64,000 nt of DNA from Hevea brasiliensis. Taxonomy: Eukaryota; Streptophyta; Magnoliopsida; Malpighiales; Euphorbiaceae. Location: positions 40,324 to 104,323 of the forward strand of contig NW_026614837.1 in NCBI RefSeq assembly GCF_030052815.1. Direction: 5' to 3'. The stretch's first letter is position 1, and the number at the start of each line of letters is the position of its first letter. The notes beneath the pieces were generated by a model that worked only from the letters and a program-made list of their open reading frames with translations, did no database searches and was not told the origin of the DNA. Positions 48,931 to 58,889 of this stretch are shown in pieces. A program made the translations under genes and the position numbers.

Positions 48931-49440
48931 CACGCGTTTATATTATTTAGCTTAGCTATTAAGCTTAAAGCATAAAATTATAATTTATAATATATTAAGT
49001 TATATATAATAAAACTTTTTTTATATGCTTTAGAAAATTATTACCCCTTGCGTGTAATATAATCTTTAATCAATTATAAATTTATAATTTATATTATAGA
49101 CATTTGAATTTATGTTGATTATAAATATATATATTAATTAAAATATAATTTTATTTTTTTAATATTGAAAAATTAATAATTCACACCTCTTTCTCAAATA
49201 TCACAGTATAATTTCAATTTTTCAATAAAACAAATTAATATATATGTTATTTTAATATAATAAATTCAATTTGATAAGATTTAATTTATACAATAATAAT
49301 TTTTTATTTTAATTTAATTCGATATTTTTTTTATTCGGTAAATGTTGTAATAAAAAAAAAAAAAACTATCCATTCAAATTAAACAAATGAGCTTTGAGAA
49401 TGTTGATATTATTATGATTTATTTATTACTTTTTTTTAAA
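48931..49440. other. AT-rich upstream region of the transporter gene
   Basis: No gene was seen. The composition is strongly AT-rich, with an A-run near 49,352-49,365. Any regulatory elements of the transporter would lie here; none is recognisable with confidence. Confidence 0.5.
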
Positions 49441-49480
49441 GCTAAATAGTTATTACAAGATCATGGTCCAAGCCGTTTGT

Positions 49481-49490
49481 CTATATAAGC
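49481..49490 (+). promoter_or_regulatory. TATA box of the polyol transporter gene
   Basis: CTATATAAGC lies 155 bases before the start codon. A start site about 30 bases downstream would give a leader of about 130 bases containing a CT-repeat tract (49,593-49,622), common in plant leaders. Confidence 0.7.
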
Positions 49491-49644
49491 AAATCCAGTT
49501 TCCCATGGAGCTAGCATCCCCAAACTTCTGCTCTTCATGGCTGCTTGAGTTTATCCAAAACAACCTTATACAACCCTAAACACCACTTTTAAATCTCTCT
49601 CCCTCTCTCTCTCACTTGCTCTATTGCTCTTGAGGTGCAGAAAG

Positions 49645-51660
49645 ATGGCAGATCTAAATGCAGAGAGGGATGTCAATCCCAGCAGCCAACCTGCAGAGAA
49701 AACACTTGCAGATTTTGATCCTCCTAAGAAGCCCAAGAGAAACAAGTTTGCTCTTGCTTGTGCAGCCTTGGCTTCCATGACTTCTATCTTACTTGGTTAT
49801 GGTGAGTTTTCTTTTCTTTTCTTTTCTTTTCCTTAAACCACTCTTTATCATTATAGCACAGTACTCTCTTCGCTGTTTATATGTTAATTTCTTACACTAT
49901 AAGAAATGGATTTCAGATGGTTTCCATATGTTTCCACTGAAAATAAAACATGAACAGGGACATGGTTTCTCGAGAAAATATATATTTTGTGATTTTTTAA
50001 TTATTATAATTAATTATATAAAAATAAGTGTAATCATTATTAAATTAAATATTTATATTTATATTCACTGTATACTTTGGTTAAGTTTTCATACAAAATG
50101 GGAGTTTATATGCGCAACTATAATTGACATGTTTTCTCGGTCGGTAGATATTGGTGTAATGAGTGGAGCGGCTATCTACATCAAGGATGATCTGAAAATT
50201 TCAGATACTCAAGTGGAAATCCTGGTGGGCACGCTTAACATATATTCACTCGTGGGATCAGCTGCAGCTGGCCGGACCTCCGACTGGATTGGCCGCCGGT
50301 ACACCATCGTAGTGGCTGGAGGTATTTTCTTCGTCGGAGCTCTCCTAATGGGATTCGCCACCAACTATGCCTTCCTTATGGTTGGCCGGTTCATAGCAGG
50401 AATTGGGGTGGGCTATGCCGTCGTGATTGCTCCGGTGTACACAGCCGAGGTCTCTCCGGCATCGTCTCGTGGGTTCCTCACCTCATTTCCAGAAGTATGT
50501 ATATAAACTAGTGCTTCCCAAATCTTGGAAAACATTTCATGAAAAACAATTTGCATGATTTTTTTCTTTTTGTTTTGCAATTACAGGTTTTTATCAATTC
50601 TGGGATTTTGATTGGCTACGTCTCCAATTTTGCATTCTCAAAGCTCCCAACTCACTTGGGGTGGAGATTCATGCTTGGAATTGGTGCAATCCCTTCTGTT
50701 GTCCTTGCTGTGATAGTTCTAGTCATGCCCGAGTCACCGCGTTGGCTCGTCCTCCAGGGTAGACTCGGTGACGCCAAGCGAGTTCTGGACAGGACCTCTG
50801 ATTCTAAAGAAGAAGCTCAAGCAAGGCTAGCCGATATAAAAGCAGCAGCAGGAATTCCTCAAGACTGCAATGACGACGTCGTTCAAGTGGAAAAAAAATC
50901 CCACGGAGAAGGTGTATGGCGAGAATTATTCCTTCATCCTACACCGTCAGTTCGTCATATCTTAGCATGCGTAATCGGCATGCATTTCTTCCATCAAGCG
51001 TCTGGTATAGACGCTGTCGTGTTATACAGCCCCAGAATCTTCGAAAAGGCTGGGATCACATCAGACAACGATAAGTTACTCGCTACAGTAGCCGTTGGAT
51101 TCGTGAAGACCGTCTTCATCTTAGTAGCGACATTTTTGCTTGACAGGATCGGACGGAGACCATTGCTTCTAAGTAGCGTAGGAGGGATGATATTTTCATT
51201 AGCAACCCTTGGATTTGCGTTGACCATAATAGATCATTCGCACGAGAAGCTAACGTGGGCTATTGCACTGTGCATCGCGATGGTATTAGCGAACGTGGCG
51301 TTCTTCTCAATAGGTTTGGGACCCATAGCGTGGGTATACACCACTGAGATCATCCCGTTAAGGCTACGCGCGCAAGGAGCGAGTATGGGAGCGGCGGTCA
51401 ACAGGGTAACAAGTGGGGTAATATCAACGACATTTATTTCGTTGTACAAAGGCATAACAATAGGCGGGGCCTTCTTCTTGTTCGCTGCAATTGCAGCAGT
51501 GGCTTGGAGCTTCTTTTTTACATGTTTGCCAGAGACTCAGGGGAGGACATTAGAGGATATGGAGGTCCTTTTTGGTCATTTCATCAAGTGGAGGTCTGCT
51601 TTGAAGAAGCACGAGGAAGGTAATAAAGATGGTGAAAGTAACGGTCAAACTCAGTTGTGA
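49645..51660 (+). CDS. Polyol/monosaccharide transporter (PMT/PLT family, MFS)
   Basis: Three exons (49,645-49,801; 50,148-50,494; 50,587-51,660) with GT..AG introns join in frame to 525 residues, a normal length for plant polyol transporters (about 510-540). The family moves sugar alcohols and monosaccharides with protons across the plasma membrane. Exon 1 gives a hydrophilic N-terminus and the first membrane span, ending LLGY; exon 2 starts DIGVMSGA, the classic junction of this family. Signature motifs are GRTSDWIGRR (from residue 94), PESPRWL (from 216), DRIGRRPLLL and LPETQGRTLEDME (from 482). Twelve spans are expected. The start codon follows a CT-rich leader and is the first ATG of the sugar-transporter frame. 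The frame is intact with no stops. It most resembles the POLYOL TRANSPORTER 5-type genes; substrate cannot be read from sequence. Confidence 0.95.
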
Positions 51661-52261
51661 TGAACCTTGTAACGTGTGGTGCTTAGAACTTGTGGCTTGT
51701 TTGGGTAAAAATATTCTACTTTTTTGTGAAATATATTTTTAAGGAAGTATACTTGTTTGAGAGTTATTTTGTGAAAAATATAATATAAATGAATTTGATA
51801 TACAAATTTAATTTCTTAAAATCTCAGCCATTCGACTTTTTCTGAAAAGTTGATTTAATATTCAAATTAAATAAAAATATTCTTTATATTTTTGAAAAAG
51901 TTTAATTTCTTTAATTTACTTACTCAACCAAACAAGGCTTAAATTATTTTTATTTTTTTCTTTGCAATTTTTCATTACTAGGGTAGCATCCATTGATATT
52001 GTTTAATGATGTGAAAGTGAAAACCAGAAACCCCATGCCATTTCTTTCTCATTCCTTTTTTTTTTTTTCAATGAATTTTATAATAAAATGTGATCAAATT
52101 TTGGCATCTATTTTTAAATAAAATTATCTTTGTTATTTTTACCATGTTTGATGCTACCCTTAGCGCCTTTGTTAAATTATAACAGCCATCATGACCTCTG
52201 TATTGACAAAAACCTAGCCAAATAAATGGATCGAATAAGTATGGTATCAAAATTTTAAGGT
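51661..52261. other. 3' flank of the transporter gene
   Basis: No gene was seen. Non-coding AT-rich sequence with several AATAAA-like motifs. TTGTTTGGGTAAAAATATTC at 51,698 and AACCAAACAAGGCTTAA at 51,925-51,941 form an inverted pair (core TTGTTTGG/CCAAACAA), suggesting a MITE of about 240 bp (51,697-51,940). Confidence 0.5.
51697..51940. mobile_element. MITE-like element in the transporter 3' flank
   Basis: The left end is GCTTGTTTGGGTAAAAATATTC and the right end, reversed, is GCCTTGTTTGGTTGAG. The shared GC(C)TTGTTTGG core is inverted at both ends and the interior is AT-rich with GTGAAAAATAT-like motifs. Its position means it may contribute to the transcript's 3' end. No clear target duplication was seen. 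Confidence 0.55.
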
Positions 52262-53728
52262 GAATTGTGTTTAAGTCAAATTTGGATTATATTCAAAACT
52301 TTTAATTCTATATAAAATATTTAAATTTTTAAAATGTGTCATAATTATATTTAAAAAGATAAAATTAAATTTAAAAAGTTAATGATAAAATGTAATAGAA
52401 TATCTATAGTTTTATTTAATAACAAATAAATGTTTTAGATATAATTATAATTTAACATAGTTATATATTTAACATTTTTAGTCATTGATTAAATTTTATA
52501 TTTTAAAAAAATATATATTTTATATTTATTTTTAAATGAAATTATATACTAAAAAATATTAAAATTAATATAATGATCTTTTGAATTAAGTCAAATAAAT
52601 TTATGTATTTAAATATAAAATGTAAAAATAAATTTATTCTTTTTTACAAACTAATTTTGAAAATAATGTAACTCACATGAATTGAATTATCTATTAAATA
52701 AAACATGTTTTTTATATAAAATTTACTCTAATTAACGTATGTGTTTTATTTAATAGATGTCATAATTTATGATAAATTGAGTTTAAATATAAATTTTTTT
52801 CACTAATTTTTTTTCTTTCTTTTTCAAGATTAGAATGGTAAAATCATGCATATTATTACATTAAGTTTTTTTTCCACTTAATTAGAATTCAAACTTATTA
52901 ATAAGTTTTTCAAGAAATCAGTGATTAATAACTGGAAAAAAAAATTCGTATGTACACCTTATCATATGGATCAAAATATATGATACATAATATTAAAATA
53001 TATAAATTTTATATAATTTTTATGACTTTTTCACATCGAAAACCTTGTTAAAATGGAAAAATAAAATATACCTGTTCTTCACAAATTTTCATAGAATTGT
53101 ATTTTTTTTTCCCTTCCTTTTCTTTATAAAGAAAATAATAGAATTGTAGAACTATACATATTGTTTTAATGAATTTTTTTTTTCCATTTCTTTTTATTTA
53201 AAATTTGAACTCATTAATGGATGTCAAAAATTTTTAAACATCAACTAAAAAATTTATTTTAAACCTGATTTATCATGAATCATAACATTTATTAAATAAA
53301 ATACACCCATTAATTAGAGTAAACTACATATAAAGTGCATATTTTTTTTTAATGAATGCTGGAATTCATACACTCTTTTCAATTATATATTTTTTTTTCA
53401 AAATCACTTTATAAAAAGGTATAAATTTATTTTTACAATTATATTTAGATATATAAATTGGTTTGACTTGATAAAAAAATAATTACGTTAATTTTAATTA
53501 ATTAAAATATTTTTTAATATAAAATTTTATTTAAAAATGAAAATAAATATATATTCTTTTTATTATATTAAAATTTTTTATATATTAATTAAATAAAATT
53601 TTAAGTATTATATTATAATTTATTGTTAACTTTTAAAATTTTATTTTATTTATTATGATAAATTTAAATATTTAATATAAAATTAAAAATTTTAAATATA
53701 ATCAAAGAATGACAATTCATCAAAATTT
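52262..53728. repeat. Long AT-rich inverted repeat (arms of about 470-540 bp)
   Basis: The left arm (52,262 to about 52,800) and the right arm (about 53,256-53,728) are diverged reverse complements. Matching landmarks include AATAAATTTATTCTTTT/ATAAATTTATTTTTAC, GTCAAATAAATTTATG/ATAAATTGGTTTGAC, and ACTCTAATTAA..TTTATTTAATAGATGTCATAATTTATGA mirrored at 53,258-53,325. The spacer of about 450 bases holds further short inverted repeats (CTATTAAATAAAACATG region at 52,690-52,760). No open frame or terminal motif was seen. It could be two MITEs inserted head to head or an element with long inverted ends. Confidence 0.7.
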
Positions 53729-54549
53729 AATTATTATTATTTTTTTAATAGAGATGAATTTCGGTGAACAGCGAGAGAATGAGGAGCACTGTCACATCAG
53801 AAACCCAAAACAATAATCATATCCAATTATTACAATACCAAATGCACAAATATATCACATATAAAAATATCCACTCAACCCCACCCATATATACTACATA
53901 CCCAGAGGGAGCTCAAATCCACATGAAATACTCATATATAGGCGGGAGCTCTACTCGACCTACATCAACATATGCCCATTATCCAATATTTATATTCAAC
54001 TAACTACTCAAATACATATACATTTGTATTTGAAATATTTATATATATTAATATTTAAACCACATGCATTATACATGCATTCCTATTAAAAAAAAAATTA
54101 GTTTAGGTATAAATTTAGGTAAAGCTACGTGATATCCATCTCGAATTAGTGACAGATAGAATTAGATAAAAGTTTTTAAGTTCATACCGACCTAAATCTA
54201 TTTAGAAACTATCGAAACTCATCCGATCAAACACCTGTGAAAATCCATCCAATTGCCATGAAGTTGATGGGCAGCAAGCAAGCACGTAATTCTTGTCTTG
54301 AATTCAGGAGAAATGGCACATGAACAACGAAAAATGTGTCCAGGGGTCATACTCATGTCTCCGGGGACCCAATGCTAAGTGTAATGCACAAAATATAATG
54401 AATGTTTTTGAAAGCATTGGATGTATTAGTAGTAACATGAAGAAATAAAAAATAAAAAATAAAAAACCCACAGGATTGGGCAAAGGAATTTTTATAGAAT
54501 AAGCGCATGTTAAACATTGTACAATCATAGAATAATGTCGTACGATTCA
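53729..54549. other. Region between the two convergent genes
   Basis: No gene was seen. Bases 53,760-54,000 (GGAGCACTGTCACATCAG, GGGAGCTCTACTCGACC) resemble a fragment of a gypsy-type LTR such as the one at 47,489, at low confidence. Confidence 0.4.
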
Positions 54550-54572
54550 CGATGTCCGTCCTGGCTCACACT

Positions 54573-54578
54573 TTTATT
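54573..54578 (-). terminator. Polyadenylation signal of the PI4K-alpha gene
   Basis: On the minus strand GCAATAAAAG gives AATAAA about 365 bases beyond the stop codon, so the 3' untranslated region is roughly 54,550-54,941. Confidence 0.6.
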
Positions 54579-54941
54579 GCATTATAGGTGAACATTTGAA
54601 GGCTAAAGTTAAAACTTGCCATCCCTCCAGCAGTCGGCCTACTCTTTATGTTATTCAAATTGATAATTGCTATTCACTGCAACTTGCCAACTTGTGCCTT
54701 TGCTCTTCTAAGGAACTGCGAATTTCATTAGTAACAAGAATAAAACAATCTGTACTTTTACAAACCTCAACAGGAATCCCACCACTAGGTTACAAAGAAG
54801 CGCCGTTTCTACAACCCTTTAACTCAGCTTTCTATAGTGGAAATCCCTTGAAAAGAATTACAGCCGTAAAGATTGAATAATACAATTACAAAATTACAGG
54901 CAATCATGTACATTTATGTCCCAATCGCATATGATTTCCAT

Positions 54942-57900
54942 TTACTTCTCAATGCCTTGCTGCAGATATTGTATCAAGTCATAGCCAGCAGTCGTCCACT
55001 TGTTGTAGGCATCTGTGCACACACGAATCATGAAATTGGCCGCTTCACGTTCACTCATCTCAGGATGAAATCTCTTGCGAAGATTTCCAATTGGGTCACC
55101 CCTACTGAAGCAAGGTAGTCCGCTGTCTAACATCAACAGCACAGTGTTGATTATCCCGTCCATGTAACGACGGGCTGCAAGGTATCCCTTGACACACAAA
55201 CTGTGGATGAGAGAGAAAGAGAGAATCAAGAACTTGGTTACTTGAAAAATTTTCCATATACACATTGGGAGGGAGAAAACCGAGAAAATGTATGCATAAT
55301 ACCTTACAAATTGGAACCAGGTTTCACTCTTCATAACACCAGATGGATCTAGTAATTGAGTCATCTCATGGCTCAGCTTGAAGTGTGCACTCTCAAAGCG
55401 CATGTTTCCACCAGGTGATATTTCGAAGATGAAACCGAAATCAATATGAACTAGCCTCCCCAAACTGCATAGACATGTATATTAACGTTAAATATATCTC
55501 GCCATCTTTTTCTTTTCTTTTCTTTTCTTCTATTTTCCATTTTGGTTCTTCCTCAAAATCCCACAAAGGAGAATTAGTTGAAATAGGCTAGAGCTAAAAC
55601 AAGAAAGTGAGCAATTTGACCATAGAGATTTGTGTTTGGTATGTTGTCTTTCTTTTTCAACTAAAATTATTACATGTATATAGATGTGAATGCATTAAAT
55701 TGATTCCCCAGCCATTACAACTCAGAAATCAGAATATTGTAAAATCAAGGAGAAATTGGAAGGACAAAAGATCTCATACTTGTCAAAAGAAGATTCCCAT
55801 TGTGTCTATCCTTTGGTTGAAGCAAAAGACTGGCAACTGCATAACCAGCACTGCTAATGATGAAGTTCTCACGTGCTGCTTCAAAACTATGAGAGCCTAC
55901 AGGCCCAAAATCTTGTTGAAAAATCTCATACAAACCACCATCTGTTGTTTCACCCATTTGACTTCTGCTCCGGGAATTAGGCACAACCTGTAATGTTAAA
56001 AATATCTACCAAGTAAAAAAGAAGATGCATATACAATAATACAGATGATCCATATTCACAAAGGAGATAATTTATGGAGTTAGCTTGATCCATACTTTCT
56101 TTCATTGGCAGAAAGCCTGAACCATTGGACAGAGTAATAGGCATATATGAAGTTGGTTGTAAATTAGACAACAAATTTAATTAATTCCAGGAAAAGTTCA
56201 ACCAAAAAATACTCAAATAAAGAATCATGAGCAACTCTTATAGTTCACCCCGAACTCCCCTCAAACTGTAATGAATAAAGAACTCAGTTGCAAAGCCTAG
56301 AGGCAGATTGTAGATCACAAGAAGAATTGTAATCCAGAAACGTAAAACAATGCAGCCCAAGGGAACATAGGGGCACAATGTGCACAAATTTTATACAAGA
56401 GTTACCATAAACTTCACTGCCATTTGTAAATTCCAATTCACCACATTCTACATAAAACATAGAACATTTTAAAAAAGGAAGTCAAAGCAACCTGATAAAC
56501 GACAAATACCTGAACCATTTTAGTGTAAATCACAAGCAATTTTTTCCCCAAGGTATTCCAGTTACTAATTATTTTCAAGTTGAAAATCCATTATAATTTA
56601 TAATCACGCATTTTATGAATCAATTCATGATTATGTATATATAAAACTTGAATCATAAGATTCATCCTAAAATAGCAGTTACATTTTACATGACCATGCT
56701 ACATTTTGCCATGGCTCAAGAAAGAAAAACTTCCCAAGTCATACACACAGCACACTCTAGTGAGTATATCAAATTGTTGTTTGAAATCCACAGCATATGG
56801 ATGCTTGAGGTAACAATGCTCCAGATAAAGCACATTCCAATTAAATGAATGGCTGAAGATAAAAGCTCACCTCAATAATACCTCTCTCTGGGCCAGTTGG
56901 AAGAACTCCATATGGAAACAAATAAAGATTAAGTCCAACTGCTTCAAATATGTCTCTAAGTAGAGCTATCACTTGAAGGGCAAGAACATCTTGTCGACAA
57001 TCATCTCCAACCTTATGAAGGAAAACATAAATTATTAGAATATAGCTTCAATCTGAAAGTAAAAATTTTAAATTCAGAATTTTTTTATTTTATAAACGCA
57101 CAATATACATTATTTTTAGAGAATACAAAATATAGAGGAAGATCATCTAATAATTGATACCCTTGGTGGAAAAAGAATCACTAATTGTAATTAATTAAGC
57201 TATAAATTGTAATTAATCAAACTCCTTCAATAAGTAAAAGAAAACACTTATATAACAAATATTTATTTCAACGATAAATCACAGGAAAAATTGTGTCATC
57301 AATCATGCTTTATCAAATATCACTAATTTATCATTTGCTACACACATGAAAAAAGGCTAGTCAAGTATCAAACATTAGTAAATATCAAATACAATCCACA
57401 GAATAAATTTGGTATATGGGAAAAAAAATCATATATAAAATATCATTAAATTTCAGACTATCAGTTTGAAAGGTCTAAAACACAGGTACATTTAGTTTCT
57501 TAATTGTATAAATTAACAAAATATAAATGTTAAAATTACATTATACACGGCATTTTCATTGTAGGAGTTCACAAGCTTACCTTGAAAATGCAAGCTTGAA
57601 ACTTTATATCATTGCGGTCACCATCCCGGTCAACCACATTAACGTCACCATTATCGGAACTTTTGCTGCCGACTGTAATGGTATTCCACTGTCCACCTGT
57701 ATTCCCCTGACAAGCTTACTAGGAGCAGTCGGTAAATAAAGGTCCTCTCCCTCCATTTCAATTTTCTCCAACTCCCTGTTGTGGCAAGTTCATACCAACT
57801 TCAACAGCAAGACAAAACAAATAAAACAAGAACTTAAGCATTAACATGTTAGAAGTATACTTCCGAATCCCAGCTCGACGTTCTTCTTTAGGAAGCGGAA

Positions 57901-58854
57901 AGAGAACACCAGAAACGGATGTGACTTTGTCAAAGAATGAAAATTCCCTTTCAAACATGTCACGGGCCTTGGAATTGAAACCATCAATTATATGTTGCCG
58001 AACAATTGGCAATAGCGCTTGAAATGAACTATTCTGAAATAACAGCAAGTATATGCAGTTATTAGGCATTGAATGTTATGCAATGTGTAAGGACTATCAA
58101 ATATATTTTTCAGATACTTAAATACATGCATATGCAAGCATTTGCATGCACACACACATACACGCACCTGCTAAGTCTAACAAATCAAATATCAATATCC
58201 AGAAGAAACAGATAAATGCGATATGGAACAGTGTTGTTAATGTACAGAGCAGGTTATGGTCATTCTTTTTACATTCTCATCCTCCCAGCTCAATGGCAGC
58301 ATAAAACATGACTAAGCACAAGTGGATGCTGCTAATTCTATACATCAATTAAGAGCAAGTATATGGAAGATTGATAATAAAAGATTTAAAATCAAACTTA
58401 AAAACGAACTCAACTCGGAATTGAATCCGCTCTTCCATTCTTTGAAGATTTGAAGGAAGAAGGGCAACTAATTCAGCTGTTAGGCTTGGTAGAGATTGAT
58501 TTGAAGATCTCTCCTCATGCCATACCACATATTTAATTAAAATTATAAAATCACTCACGTTCAAACTGATCAATGCTATTGGGCATGAACTGAAAGAGGC
58601 TAAACTCTCACCTACCAGGCTGCCACTGAATAACAACCAAGTTTGGATCACTCTGATTCCCAGGCATTTAAAAAAGCTGGAGCTATAAACCCAGGAAATG
58701 AAGGAGCAAAGACAGTAAAAGGCAAAGCAAGAAAGTAAGAAGCAAGGTATGATTCGGAAGTTTATAAGCAAAAAGTAAGGTTTAAAGGGACATGGGGAGG
58801 GAGAATCAGAAAGTTGTCTTTATTGAAATTTAGTTTAAAAAAAAAACTCAAAAC

Positions 58855-58889
<35 letters not shown>

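Noticed and set aside
50994..51455. Minus-strand frames opposite the transporter's last exon
   Set aside because: They are shadows of the well-supported polyol transporter coding sequence.
58349..58771. A minus-strand frame ([15 protein letters not shown]) considered as a missing PI4K-alpha exon
   Set aside because: The flanking exons (61,313-61,360 and 57,861-58,033) already join in phase 0 and are adjacent in the family; the frame has no match to the known domain order.
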